A stretch of 64,000 bases of DNA from an uncultured Acetatifactor sp. (GCA_910584865.1 CAJUCE010000021.1:24484-88483); one strand, 5' to 3'; numbered from the stretch's first letter, positions 25,899 through 35,692 are shown. Numbers and translations: made by a program. The notes: generated by a model from the letters alone, not told the origin.

Positions 25899-28800
25899 AT
25901 GAAACGGAAAATGGCATTATTATTGGCGGCCATATTGACTGTCAGTTCAGGTTTAATGGCATATGCCGCGGAACCTGGCAGTATAGGTCAGACGCAGCAG
26001 TCCCAGGAGGAGGGGAGCCGGGCGGAAGAAGGCTCTCAGGTGAACCAGGACACGGCCGGTACGCAGGAGCCCGGGGAGGATCAAGCGGGCAACGCTGAAA
26101 ACGGGAAATCCCAGGGGGGCGGCGAGAGCACAGTGTCCCAGGAGAGCGGAAGCGGTCAGGATACGCAGGCGTCCCAGGAGAGCGGAAGCGGTCAGGATAC
26201 GCAGGCGTCCCAGGAGAGCGGAAGCGGGGAGTCTCAGCCGTCTCAGGGAAGCGGAAGCGGGGAGTCTCAGGCGTCCCAGGAGAGTGGAAGCGGGGAGTCT
26301 CAGCCGTCTCAGGGAAGCGGAAGCGGGGAGTCTCAGCCGTCCCAGGGAAGCGGAAACGGTCAGGAGTCTCTGCCCTCTCAGGAGAGTGGAAGCGGAGAGT
26401 CTCAGCCGTCTCAGGGAAGCGGAAACGGCCAGGGTACGCAGCCCCCTCAGGAGGGCGGAACTCCGCAGGGCACACAGACGAATCAGCCGGCTGCGGGCAA
26501 TATTGGGGGGCAGAGGTCCCTGGGACCTGTGGGTCAGGTGGACGTGTCCATCGGAGCGGCATTATTTTTGGATCGTGCCGTGAATTTCACGGTCACTCTG
26601 ACAGACGCTTCCAATCAGACCAGAACGAGTTATATTGCCATAGAGGCACAATCTACAAAGCCTTCCAGGACAAGTTTCGAAAAGGTGGCGGACGGAGCAT
26701 ATGTCTTAACGGTAATGGCGGACGGGTTCGCTACATATACGCAGAATATCCAGGTAGAGGGCAGGGCGTATGCCGTCAATCTGATGACAGGATTTCTGGC
26801 AGGGATCACTTATGAGGAAGATGTGCTCCATCCGGGCGTGCTGGTGATCGGAGATGTGAACGGTGACGGCAAGGTAGATGAGGCAGACAGGGATGTGCTG
26901 GTGAGCGCTGTTGACAAAGGGGATTTTTCCGCTCTGCCCGACTTAAACGGGGATGGAGAGGTTAATCTGGTGGATTTGGAGTATTTCTCCAAGGCTTTCA
27001 ATGATACCAGAGACAAGCAGGCGGGGATTGAGGAATTTATTCCCAATGCCGTGATCATGCCTGCAGCCGGAGACGGGACAGCGGTGAACGGAAGCTTGAC
27101 CGGGATGCTGAAGAATCAGAACAGTGTTACTCTGTCGCCTGCGGCAGGGGGAGCGATTTCCCCGGAGAATCCGGTGACCGTACAGTTTGATTTTGACGGA
27201 CAGGCCGGGAAGGCAGCCCAGGCAGACGGCATCATTATTGAGACAGGAGAGGGTAATCCCATCAAACAGGCTGCGGTTACGGTTACATATATGGACGAGG
27301 GCGGCGAAGGGACTATCGAGGTTCCGGTGGTGAGCGATGTGGAATTTTTGCTGGACCGGGCTGATGTATATGCGGAGCGGGATTCCAAGGGGAATATCCG
27401 GCTTCATCTGGGGACCCAGATTGCCGTAAAGCGGGTGACGCTGGTGATCAGGGAGATGACGGCGGAGGCGAATCTGGCAGAGATTTCCAAGGTGGAATTT
27501 GTAAACGGCATGGGGGAGCGTATTCCGGAGCCGGCGATGGATATTCCGAAAAACCTGAAGGCCCTGGCGGACAGCGGGAAGATCAGTGTGACATGGGAAG
27601 CTTGTGTCAATGTGACAGGATATGAGGTTCTGGTGAAGCAGGGAGAGCAGTCGGAGACTGTGATGGTAACCGGAAATGCGTTGGATCTCACTTCCTTCGG
27701 AGGCAAGGGGCTGACCAATTATCTGGACTACAGAATACAGGTGCAGTCTGTCAACGGTACATGGCGCAGCGGGTACGGCGAGGAGGTGACGGCTACGCCG
27801 ATGCCAAATTCCAGACCGCCCAAGCCGGACGATGTGAATGCCGAAGGAAAATACCAGAGTATCATCGTGTCGTGGAAGGATATGAAGGATACGGTCTCCT
27901 ATAATGTATATTATAAAGAAGAAGGCACGGATACATACCAGAAGATTGAGAATATTTCGGAGAACAGTTATATCATTACAGGACTGAAGGATTTGGTAAA
28001 ATATTCTGTCTATGTGACCGGTGTCAATGAACTGGGAGAGAGTGATCCTTCACTTACGGTGTCTGCTACCACCACGGACTTAAGCCCGGCAGCCATGCCC
28101 AAGTATAAGCTGATTAATCGGGGAGAGGTGGGAGAAAAGGGAGCCCATATTATTAATGCCACCACGGCCGCAGCCATGAAAGACAGTCCTCTGGATACCC
28201 AGGCCGGTACCGCATGGGGAACAGTCGATCATGATCCGGCATCTTACTATTTTGCAAATACCTGGGATGCAGGAGGATATAATCCTGTAGGCGGTGTATT
28301 AAAAACCAATGCAGGTCTGTTGTATGAGTTTGACCAGGCCTATGAGATGGATACCTTTGCCTTCCATGATCTGTCATCTCAGGATACGGGTATCAGCTAT
28401 ATTAAGGTCCGCTATTGGGATGAAGGCGGGACGGCGACTAATGTGTCCGGAGTATCCATGCAGAGACGGACGGATGCGCAGGGCAAGAGCTATTATGTGG
28501 TAAAACTGCCCCAGATGGCAAAGATTAAAAAGCTTCAGTTCGGACTTGCACGTTATTCCGCGGTGGGAACCATTTCCGTTGCAGAGGTATATTTCTATCA
28601 TTACGATACCTTGCTGGCAGATATTCTGGCATTGTATGAGGACGATCTCCATATGGTGCTGAAACCGGAGGTGAATCAGGATACCATCAATCAGCTGCGG
28701 GAGAGAATCAATACCCCTGACGAGGAAAGCGGGGAATTGCATCCGGACAGAGAGCTTCTGGAGCGGGAGCTGAAAAATGCGGAAGATATCCTGAATGCAA

Positions 28801-31544
28801 AGGATCTGCGTGCGCCGGTGAAGATTCACAGTACCATTACCACACAGGATGCCGGAAGAGGATTCGGCGGACTGAACGCATGGCAGCCCATCGGTATCAC
28901 GGCGGCAGCCCAGGATAAGATCATGATCTATGTGGGGCATAATACCAAGAGAACAGGGGAAAGTACCAACCTGCAGCTGGTGGCGACACAGTATAATTCA
29001 GAGGCAGGGGGAGTGAGCAGCACAGTGGCTACCCTGAAGGTGGGAGCCAATAAGATTACCGTTCCCAAGCTGTGGACTAAGGAAAGCGAAGCCGGCGGAG
29101 CTCTCTATGTACAATATACCGGAAACAATGCCAATGACCAGTATGCGGTCCGTGTCAGCGGCGGGGAACAGGTGCCTATACTGGATTTGTATCAGGTGGA
29201 AGAGCAGTCAGAGCGGCTGAAGAGAACTCAGGCTTATGTGGAGGCTCTGGAAACCTATGTGAGCAATATACAGGCGAAGCACCAGGAGGTTCATCAGAAC
29301 GGAACCAATGAATCGGTGAAAAAAGAATACAAGGCGGATGAGTGTATTCTGGGAGCCACGGACATTCTGCTGGATACCATGATGTTCTCCCTGCCGGCGC
29401 AACAGATCTGGGCCGGTTCCGGAAGCGCTGGTACGACAGCGGAAGAACGGGCCGGGAAAATTCTGAATTCCATGGATGCCATGGACGAGATGATGTACCT
29501 GTTCTACCAGCACAAGGGATTGAATGACAATGCGCCGGATGTGAAAGACAGGATTCCGCTGAGGCATCTGAATATCCGCTATCAGAGAATGTTTGCCGGA
29601 GCCTTTATGTATGCCTCGGGTAATCATATCGGAATCGGATGGGGTTCTACCTCCGGCATGGTGACCGCATCGCCGGTTGTGCGGGATGAGAATGGCAAAT
29701 GGCAGAGCGGTTCCTATTTCGGATGGGGCATTGCCCATGAGATCGGGCATTGTATCAATCAGGGGGCATATGCGGTGGCGGAGGTGACCAACAACTATTT
29801 CTCCGTATTGGCCCAGGCAAGGGATACTAACGACAGCGTTCGCTTCCAATATGATAAGGTGTATGAGAAGGTGACATCCGGATCCAGGGGGCCGGCTTCC
29901 AATGTATTTACCCAGCTGGCTATGTACTGGCAGCTGCACTTGGCCTATGACAACGGATATAATTACAAGACCTATGAAAACTATGAGGAACAGCTGAATA
30001 ATCTGTTCTTTGCACGGGTGGATACCTATGCGAGAGATCAGGCGAAGGCGCCTCATCCCGGAAACGTGGCCCTGACATTGGCCGGAAACCGCGATCAGGA
30101 TCTGATGCGTTTAGCCTGCGCGGCGGCCGAAAAGGATATTCTGGACTTCTTCCAGCGTTGGGGAATGACGCCGGACGAGGGGACCAGAGCTTATGCAGGT
30201 CAGTTCTCCAAGGAGACCAGAGCCATTTACTATGTCAATGATGAAGCCAGAGTATATAGGCTGGAGAGCGGCGGAAGCAGTGTACTGGATACGGAAGGTA
30301 AGGTAGAAGCTGTAGGTGACGGCGTGACAGCTACAAAGGTGGCAGCCAACCGGATCGATTTCAACCTCAGCGCCAAGACCATTCCGGAGGCTGATATATT
30401 GGGATATGAGGTGGTACGGTGTACGATTTCCGGAGGAAAGACCATTCGGGAGACCGTGGGCTTCACTACAGGAAATACCATGAGCGACATCATTACCACC
30501 ATGAATAATCGGACGGTATCCTATGAGGTGACGGTAGTTGACAAATACCTGAACCGCTCTGCCGTGAAGACGCTGGATCCTCTGAAAATCGAGCATAACG
30601 GCAGTCTGGATAAAACCTTCTGGACAGTAGAAACCCAGAACCTGAAGGCGGCGGGAGAAACGGCAGAGCCTGGCAGCAAGGATACGGTATACTGCAGCGA
30701 TCCGGAAGCGGAGAAGGCGCCTGCGGAGAAAGAGAAGCTCATTGATAACAAGGCGGAGACAGTTTATACGGCTACAGCCAGCGGAGAAGCGGTGATTTTG
30801 CTGGATTTCCACAAGACGGTTACCGTGGCAGGCTTCCAGTATACGCCGGGCGATACGGCAGAAAGGGCATATTCGATCGAAGTACGGATTGACGATACCT
30901 GGCGGGAGGTGGCAAACGGAACCTTCAAGGGCGCGCAGACAATCTACCTTTCTACCAGCGGAGAAAAGTATGTGAGTACGTATTCGGCATCGGCCCTGAA
31001 GCTGATTCTGAAGACTGCCAACGGAGATACGGTATCGATTGGAGAATTGGATGTACTTGGCCCTACGGGAGACAATGTAGACTTCCGGCGGACCGAAGAC
31101 AGCGAAGGCAAGAGCTTCGTTATAGGGAAACTGGCGGAGGAATTCAAGTTTGGAGAGAAGGATACGGATGTGATTCCGAAAGGTTCCATCGTATTTGCCG
31201 GTTCCTACAAGGGCAGCCCTGCCTATAATGTGGTCATCCTGTATGATCAGAACGGAAATATTGTGGGCGGACTGGAAGGGGATGCCCTGAAGGCGGAGCA
31301 GATTATCATGGCCGATGTGCCCGATACAGGTAATATCCAGGATGTTTCCGACGGCACATGGATTTACTGGCTGGATCCCGATACGGATTTAAGCCAGATC
31401 AAAAAGGTCCGTGCAGAGCTGTACCGTGTGAACAAGGCGGAGACCAACGAGGGGCAGAGACTTGTAAGTGACTCTCTGTTTGAGGAGGTTCCGGCAGTAT
31501 TGCCTGAGGTCTATTTGGATAGTATTCCGGATCTGCAGCGATAA
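25899..31544 (+). CDS. Secreted M60-family metalloprotease with dockerin, FN3 and F5/8C-like domains
   Basis: 1881 residues. Signal peptide (cleavage after AYA, about residue 24); Ser/Gly/Gln repeat linker (about 60-200); a beta-sandwich; a dockerin (about 315-370) with two calcium loops, DVNGDGKVDEAD and DLNGDGEVNLVD; a cohesin-like or unknown domain; two fibronectin-III-like domains (about 545-730); a coagulation-factor 5/8C-like lectin domain (about 765-905); the M60 catalytic domain with zinc site His1280-Glu1281-Ile-Gly-His1284 and a downstream Glu in VAEVTNN; then FN3-like and second F5/8C-like domains (about 1610-1730). M60 enzymes cut O-glycosylated proteins such as mucins. There is no membrane anchor; the dockerin could dock it to the cohesin-like anchor encoded next. 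Confidence 0.9.
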   Translation: MKRKMALLLAAILTVSSGLMAYAAEPGSIGQTQQSQEEGSRAEEGSQVNQDTAGTQEPGEDQAGNAENGKSQGGGESTVSQESGSGQDTQASQESGSGQDTQASQESGSGESQPSQGSGSGESQASQESGSGESQPSQGSGSGESQPSQGSGNGQESLPSQESGSGESQPSQGSGNGQGTQPPQEGGTPQGTQTNQPAAGNIGGQRSLGPVGQVDVSIGAALFLDRAVNFTVTLTDASNQTRTSYIAIEAQSTKPSRTSFEKVADGAYVLTVMADGFATYTQNIQVEGRAYAVNLMTGFLAGITYEEDVLHPGVLVIGDVNGDGKVDEADRDVLVSAVDKGDFSALPDLNGDGEVNLVDLEYFSKAFNDTRDKQAGIEEFIPNAVIMPAAGDGTAVNGSLTGMLKNQNSVTLSPAAGGAISPENPVTVQFDFDGQAGKAAQADGIIIETGEGNPIKQAAVTVTYMDEGGEGTIEVPVVSDVEFLLDRADVYAERDSKGNIRLHLGTQIAVKRVTLVIREMTAEANLAEISKVEFVNGMGERIPEPAMDIPKNLKALADSGKISVTWEACVNVTGYEVLVKQGEQSETVMVTGNALDLTSFGGKGLTNYLDYRIQVQSVNGTWRSGYGEEVTATPMPNSRPPKPDDVNAEGKYQSIIVSWKDMKDTVSYNVYYKEEGTDTYQKIENISENSYIITGLKDLVKYSVYVTGVNELGESDPSLTVSATTTDLSPAAMPKYKLINRGEVGEKGAHIINATTAAAMKDSPLDTQAGTAWGTVDHDPASYYFANTWDAGGYNPVGGVLKTNAGLLYEFDQAYEMDTFAFHDLSSQDTGISYIKVRYWDEGGTATNVSGVSMQRRTDAQGKSYYVVKLPQMAKIKKLQFGLARYSAVGTISVAEVYFYHYDTLLADILALYEDDLHMVLKPEVNQDTINQLRERINTPDEESGELHPDRELLERELKNAEDILNAKDLRAPVKIHSTITTQDAGRGFGGLNAWQPIGITAAAQDKIMIYVGHNTKRTGESTNLQLVATQYNSEAGGVSSTVATLKVGANKITVPKLWTKESEAGGALYVQYTGNNANDQYAVRVSGGEQVPILDLYQVEEQSERLKRTQAYVEALETYVSNIQAKHQEVHQNGTNESVKKEYKADECILGATDILLDTMMFSLPAQQIWAGSGSAGTTAEERAGKILNSMDAMDEMMYLFYQHKGLNDNAPDVKDRIPLRHLNIRYQRMFAGAFMYASGNHIGIGWGSTSGMVTASPVVRDENGKWQSGSYFGWGIAHEIGHCINQGAYAVAEVTNNYFSVLAQARDTNDSVRFQYDKVYEKVTSGSRGPASNVFTQLAMYWQLHLAYDNGYNYKTYENYEEQLNNLFFARVDTYARDQAKAPHPGNVALTLAGNRDQDLMRLACAAAEKDILDFFQRWGMTPDEGTRAYAGQFSKETRAIYYVNDEARVYRLESGGSSVLDTEGKVEAVGDGVTATKVAANRIDFNLSAKTIPEADILGYEVVRCTISGGKTIRETVGFTTGNTMSDIITTMNNRTVSYEVTVVDKYLNRSAVKTLDPLKIEHNGSLDKTFWTVETQNLKAAGETAEPGSKDTVYCSDPEAEKAPAEKEKLIDNKAETVYTATASGEAVILLDFHKTVTVAGFQYTPGDTAERAYSIEVRIDDTWREVANGTFKGAQTIYLSTSGEKYVSTYSASALKLILKTANGDTVSIGELDVLGPTGDNVDFRRTEDSEGKSFVIGKLAEEFKFGEKDTDVIPKGSIVFAGSYKGSPAYNVVILYDQNGNIVGGLEGDALKAEQIIMADVPDTGNIQDVSDGTWIYWLDPDTDLSQIKKVRAELYRVNKAETNEGQRLVSDSLFEEVPAVLPEVYLDSIPDLQR
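26120..26470 (+). repeat. Tandem repeats encoding a Ser-Gly-Glu-Ser-Gln linker
   Basis: Ten or more imperfect 30-36-base units based on AGCGGAAGCGGGGAGTCTC encode SGSGESQPSQ-type peptides. It is a flexible linker between the signal peptide and the folded domains of the protease and is likely to vary in length among strains. Confidence 0.85.
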
Positions 31545-31555
31545 AAGAGGTGGAT

Positions 31556-32653
31556 ATGAAGAAAGAGATTTCCAGATTATTTATGACTGCACTTGTGCCG
31601 GTGACCCTGTTTTCCATGCAGGTACACGCGGCAAGCGGCGATGGTTTTATGCTGGACGAGAAGGGAACGGTCACGATTGTCTCGGAACATGCGGCGAAGG
31701 AGGGAGTATCCTCCCTCCAGTTCAGCCTGTCGGTGAATTCCGCAGATGCATCAAGGGTGGAATTCCAATTTGAGGGAAGCAATGCAAAAATAGCAGATTT
31801 CCGATATGATGAAGGCGGGAAAAAGCTGAATGTGTATCTGGCGGGAGTGGATGCGCTTTTTGCGGAAAATACGGACTCCCTGACTGTGGGGAGGCTGGTG
31901 GTGCTGGACGGGAACGGCGGTAACGCTTCGGCGGCAGTGAGCGTGGTGGAAGATTCCCTTCAGTATGTCTATGGGACGGAACTAAAAAGGATGGAGAGCG
32001 TGGAGCTTCCGGGAACCGTGCAGATGGGGGCGCCCGGCCAGACCGCAGCGCCTCCCGCAGCTGAAGTTACCCCGGAGCCACCTTCGCCCACCCAGGCGCC
32101 GCCGGAAGAGCCGCTGGAGACGCCTCCGCCCACCCAGGCGCCACAGCCGGAGGAACCTGTCCCTACCCAGGCGCCTGAGCCCATATGGACACCTGCGCCT
32201 ACGCAGAATCCCGGATCCATAGATGACGGAAACGGGGACAATGGTGATGACGGGGAAGAGGACGGTACACCGGGAAGTGTGGCCGTCGTTGCCAGGCCGG
32301 GAACGGGCCAGGGGGGACGAAAACCAGGAAGCAGTACCAAGCCTGCAAAGACCACACCGCCCAGAGTGGAGGTAGTGTCGGTAAGTTCGCCGAAGCCGAA
32401 GGACACCGAACCGGAGCAGACCGAGGAACCGCCGTTGGAATCTGAGGAGGAAGTGACAGATTCCCTTGTGACTTTCCCGGAAGAGACGCCTGAACCGGAG
32501 CAGGAGCGGGCAGAAGAAGGAATCAACTGGTTGCTTGTGGCAGTGATAGCTGCGATCGTCCTGTTTGGGGGCGTGGCGGTCGGTTCTGCGGTGATATTGA
32601 TGAGAAAGCCCAAAGGACCCGGGGCCGGAGGGGACAGGTTGGGAAGAAGATAA
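31556..32653 (+). CDS. Membrane-anchored protein with a cohesin-like domain
   Basis: 365 residues; ATG 31556 follows AGAGG by five bases, 11 bases after the M60 stop. Signal peptide (about 1-25); one beta-rich domain (about 28-135) resembling a cohesin (SLQFSLSV..., LTVGRLVVLDG); a long Pro/Thr/Glu linker with PTQAP repeats (about 150-315); a C-terminal membrane helix (about 325-350) and basic tail. This is the build of a surface anchor whose domain is held away from the membrane. Co-transcription with a dockerin-bearing protease suggests it tethers that enzyme. The cohesin call is by pattern and not certain. Confidence 0.7.
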   Translation: MKKEISRLFMTALVPVTLFSMQVHAASGDGFMLDEKGTVTIVSEHAAKEGVSSLQFSLSVNSADASRVEFQFEGSNAKIADFRYDEGGKKLNVYLAGVDALFAENTDSLTVGRLVVLDGNGGNASAAVSVVEDSLQYVYGTELKRMESVELPGTVQMGAPGQTAAPPAAEVTPEPPSPTQAPPEEPLETPPPTQAPQPEEPVPTQAPEPIWTPAPTQNPGSIDDGNGDNGDDGEEDGTPGSVAVVARPGTGQGGRKPGSSTKPAKTTPPRVEVVSVSSPKPKDTEPEQTEEPPLESEEEVTDSLVTFPEETPEPEQERAEEGINWLLVAVIAAIVLFGGVAVGSAVILMRKPKGPGAGGDRLGRR

Positions 32654-32672
32654 AAGGAGAAAAGAAGAAAAG

Positions 32673-32705
32673 AAGGGGCTGCCTGATCGACGGGGCAGCC
32701 CTTTT
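32673..32705 (+). terminator. Intrinsic terminator after the M60/anchor operon
   Basis: Stem GGGCTGCC (32676-32683) / GGCAGCCC (32694-32701), extended by A-T pairs, followed by TTTT. Confidence 0.85.
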
Positions 32706-32749
32706 GCAGTAGGGAATCTATTTTGCGGAATCTATTTGTGATATCAGCC

Positions 32750-33484
32750 TTATGATCTAAGCTTGCGGATCGCTTTCTCGGCAATCAGACATTGGCCGTG
32801 CTCTTCCAGATGTACAACCTGGGACGGATCAGCGGCGTACAGGCTGGCGAACTCCATGGCTTGAACACAGGCTCTGCTGTAGCGCTCATAAGAAGCATGG
32901 CCTTTGAGCAGATAGAGATAGTAAAGGCCATCCATTTCATATAGCCGGCTGTCTACCATCAGATTGGCAGGCAGCATGGAGGCATATTCCATAATCTGCC
33001 CGATGCCGGCGAAAGCGAATACTGCAAAACCGGGGCGATCGGCCTGTTTAGACTGAGATGCTTTTCTCTGGCCGGAGACCGTATCCGGCGTTTGATTACC
33101 TGTATCCTGGGAAGGGGATCCGGAATTCTGGGCATCTGCAGATGCAGAAAGGGAGGGGGTGATCTTCTCCCGTGTCCGCTCCAGAATCTTCTTCATTTCC
33201 TTCAGGCATTCTATAAACTGATCGCTTTCCCGGATATCCGGATCTCTGTCAGAAAAGGTAAGAATCAGCCCCTGATCCGGCAGCATCATAATCTGCAGAT
33301 CGAAAGCAAATTTGGGCGGCTTATATCCAACCTCTTCTTCTGCCTGCTCAATGATTTCCTGGACTATCTCCCGGGCTTTATCGCTTCGAAGGATAAAGTC
33401 TTTATAGTCGATATCATATTCCTCCAATTCTTCGTTTGAGAGGAAGCACTTTACTGTTTTGTCGTCCACTCGTTCTATTCTCAT
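32750..33484 (-). CDS. mecA: MecA adaptor protein for ClpC
   Basis: 244 residues; the start at 33484 has GAGG upstream and matches the family N-terminus MRIERVDDKTVKCFLS. An N-terminal substrate-binding domain, a variable Ser/Gln-rich linker (about 105-150) and a C-terminal ClpC-binding domain are present. MecA delivers proteins to the ClpCP protease and in Bacillus restrains competence. It is slightly longer than Bacillus MecA (218), mostly because of the linker. It is divergent from the DUF1576 gene. Confidence 0.88.
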   Translation of the reverse strand: MRIERVDDKTVKCFLSNEELEEYDIDYKDFILRSDKAREIVQEIIEQAEEEVGYKPPKFAFDLQIMMLPDQGLILTFSDRDPDIRESDQFIECLKEMKKILERTREKITPSLSASADAQNSGSPSQDTGNQTPDTVSGQRKASQSKQADRPGFAVFAFAGIGQIMEYASMLPANLMVDSRLYEMDGLYYLYLLKGHASYERYSRACVQAMEFASLYAADPSQVVHLEEHGQCLIAEKAIRKLRS

Positions 33485-33554
33485 ATCATCATCCTCATAA
33501 ATGTCAATCCAATTGACCGACCTGGTATTCAGATTACAGTTTCGTACCATCTTT

Positions 33555-33583
33555 ATGATATCATGATATTCAAAATTTTTCAA
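33555..33583 (-). promoter_or_regulatory. Probable mecA promoter
   Basis: Minus strand: -35 TTGAAA (33578-33583), 17-base spacer, -10 TATCAT (33555-33560), giving a leader of about 65 bases. The other part of the 312-base gap (33584-33796) is AT-rich; I see no clear plus-strand promoter in it. Confidence 0.5.
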
Positions 33584-33796
33584 TTATATAAGTTTTCCAT
33601 TCTAAACAATATTTTATGCATTCTTTTATTCATATTTTACACAGAACTGTCTGGAAGTTTTTATTGCTTTCTAGACGAATATCCGGTAAACTACATAGTA
33701 AGGAATCTTGAAGCGTTTTTGAGGACAGGAACGGTGGGGATGAATTTTTCAGGAGCGGAGGAAATAGACAGAGAACTCATGGGCAAGGAGGTACAG

Positions 33797-35101
33797 ATGG
33801 CGGACACAACGATGCGGGGAAAGCTGGAGGGCATAGAACTGAAGATGCTTTGTATCTTTTCCATGATATTGCTGTTGGCGGCAGGAGTCGCAGGAATGGT
33901 GCAGGAGAGAGAAGGGATCGTTGGCGTGATAAAGGGACTGTGGACCATTGTTGTCTCGCGAGATGCCTTGATCACGGATTATTTTGAACTGGCCGGGTAC
34001 GGCGCTTCCTTTATGAACGCGGTGCTGGTGATGGGAATCAGTATATGCTTGCTGTATCGGGAGAAGGTGAAGTTTACCGGATTGACCATGGCGGCGATCA
34101 GTATCAATGCGGGATATGCCCTCTGGGGGAAGAATCCGGTGAATATTCTGCCGATCCTGATAGGCTCGTCCCTCTATGCCAAGGTGCATGGATCCAGACT
34201 GGGAAGATATCTGTATACGGCCATGTTCGGAACAAGCCTGGCGCCGCTGGTGACGGAGCTGATCTATCTGCTGCCGTTTGACAGGAGGATCAATCTGGCC
34301 ATAGCAACGCTGACGGGTATCCTCATCGGATTTATATTACCTGTGCTTTCTGTACATACGGCTTCCATGCACAAAGGATTCAGCCTGTTCAACGTCGGAT
34401 TTTCTGCGGGTGTGCTGGCCTTTGTGATGGTCTGTATTTTGAAGTCCTTCGGCCTGGAAAGTGAGTCTGTTATGATCTGGAGGGAAGGCAGGCCGCTTTG
34501 GATTGTGTTGGGGCTGTACGGTTATTTCCTGCTGACTTTTTTATTTGGATTGTATCTGACGAAAGGAAATCTGACGGGAATCCGAAAGATATGGAAACAT
34601 CCCGGCAGGGCGGTGGCGGACTTTATCTTGATGGAAGGTGTCGGAAGTACTTTGATGAATATGGCACTGGTGGGCGCTGTATGTGAGACCTATATCCTAC
34701 TGGTTGGAGGGGATTTGTCAGGGCCGGTAGTGGGGGCGATTCTGACGGCATATGGATTCGCGGCATTCGGCGCACATGTGAAAAATTACCTGCCTGTGTT
34801 GTGCGGGGTATTTCTTTCCACATTTCTGAATCAGTTCACGCCGACGATGCCCGGATTGCAGCTTGCCGCGATTTTTGCAGTGGGGCTGGCGCCGATTGCC
34901 GGACGCTTCGGCGTTTTGGCGGGAATCGTGGCAGGAATGCTCCATGTGGCCATTGTAACTTGTACTTCTCAAATGTACGGGGGATTAAATTTGTATAATA
35001 ACGGATTTAGTGCGGGCTGGGTGGCAATTATAATGGTACCCGGACTGGAAAGTTTCATGTTAGAATATAAGGGTAGAAAGAGGAAAAGTGAAAATGTTTG
35101 A
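33797..35101 (+). CDS. DUF1576 multi-pass membrane protein
   Basis: 434 residues from ATG 33797, chosen because AAGGAGG lies five bases before it; the frame is open upstream but has no ribosome site. About ten to eleven hydrophobic helices fill the chain, and the two halves contain similar glycine-rich segments (HKGFSLFNVGFSAG and LYNNGFSAGW), suggesting an internal duplication. The family is common in Clostridia and has no proven role; a transporter is likely. It overlaps the next gene by eight bases. Confidence 0.8.
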   Translation: MADTTMRGKLEGIELKMLCIFSMILLLAAGVAGMVQEREGIVGVIKGLWTIVVSRDALITDYFELAGYGASFMNAVLVMGISICLLYREKVKFTGLTMAAISINAGYALWGKNPVNILPILIGSSLYAKVHGSRLGRYLYTAMFGTSLAPLVTELIYLLPFDRRINLAIATLTGILIGFILPVLSVHTASMHKGFSLFNVGFSAGVLAFVMVCILKSFGLESESVMIWREGRPLWIVLGLYGYFLLTFLFGLYLTKGNLTGIRKIWKHPGRAVADFILMEGVGSTLMNMALVGAVCETYILLVGGDLSGPVVGAILTAYGFAAFGAHVKNYLPVLCGVFLSTFLNQFTPTMPGLQLAAIFAVGLAPIAGRFGVLAGIVAGMLHVAIVTCTSQMYGGLNLYNNGFSAGWVAIIMVPGLESFMLEYKGRKRKSENV

Positions 35102-35444
35102 CGAACAAAGGAAAACGGCAAAGGTCGTGGCGGAACTGACAATGTTTTTTCTGTCAGTAGGAGCGGACAAGATTGACTTCAGCGTGGAGAAGAAAGGAAA
35201 TCAGGAAGTGATCACATTCCGCGGAAACTATCTTCCGGAAGAGAAGGGGCAGCTGCAGGCGCTGAAAGCTCTGAACGAGCAGAAAAATGACGGTATCGAG
35301 GACATTTACTGGGAATTGGCCGGTTCCGGCAATTATGGAGAAACCAGTGAATTGCTTCTGGTGGGGATGATGGTGGATAAGGCAGAGACGGTGATAGAAG
35401 ACGGGTTTGTGAGCCTGACGCTGTATAGAGAGATGGAAAATTAG
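35094..35444 (+). CDS. Small protein paired with the DUF1576 membrane protein
   Basis: 116 residues from ATG 35094, overlapping the DUF1576 stop, with AAAGAGG ten bases upstream; a GTG two codons earlier is possible. It is soluble, mixed alpha/beta, with no signal peptide. I recognise no named family. The overlap implies joint translation and perhaps a cytoplasmic regulatory role for the transporter-like partner. Confidence 0.7.
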   Translation: MFDEQRKTAKVVAELTMFFLSVGADKIDFSVEKKGNQEVITFRGNYLPEEKGQLQALKALNEQKNDGIEDIYWELAGSGNYGETSELLLVGMMVDKAETVIEDGFVSLTLYREMEN

Positions 35445-35483
35445 AAAAACTTAAAAAAATTTAAAAAATTATTGAAAAAACAC

Positions 35484-35512
35484 TTGCATTTATAAGAATA
35501 ATGTAATATAAT
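35484..35512 (+). promoter_or_regulatory. Promoter of the tRNA-Lys gene
   Basis: -35 TTGCAT (35484-35489), 17-base spacer, -10 TATAAT (35507-35512). Confidence 0.75.
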
Positions 35513-35550
35513 CTATCTTGTGCTTGAGACAGAGAACAGGCACAAGATAG
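35513..35550 (+). repeat. Perfect 11-bp inverted repeat in the pre-tRNA leader
   Basis: CTATCTTGTGC (35513-35523) and GCACAAGATAG (35540-35550) with a 16-base loop start immediately after the -10 box, so the hairpin would form at or near the 5' end of the tRNA precursor. Confidence 0.85.
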
Positions 35551-35567
35551 AGGTACACATAAGAGAT

Positions 35568-35640
35568 GCGCCGCTAGCTCAGTTGGTAGAGCACCTGACT
35601 CTTAATCAGGGTGTCCAGGGTTCGAGCCCCTGGCGGCGCA
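35568..35640 (+). tRNA. tRNA-Lys (anticodon CTT)
   Basis: 73 bases. Acceptor GCGCCGC pairs with GCGGCGC, D-loop AGTTGGTAGA, anticodon loop CTCTTAA, T-loop GGTTCGAGCC, discriminator A. CCA is not encoded. Confidence 0.97.
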
Positions 35641-35645
35641 GTTGG

Positions 35646-35692
35646 AAGAACTGTTTTTGAGGACCTGGGAGCCTTGGGGACGGTTCTTTTTT
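35646..35692 (+). terminator. Terminator of the tRNA-Lys gene
   Basis: Stem AAGAACTG (35646-35653) / CGGTTCTT (35681-35688) with one G-T pair, running into six T. Confidence 0.65.
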
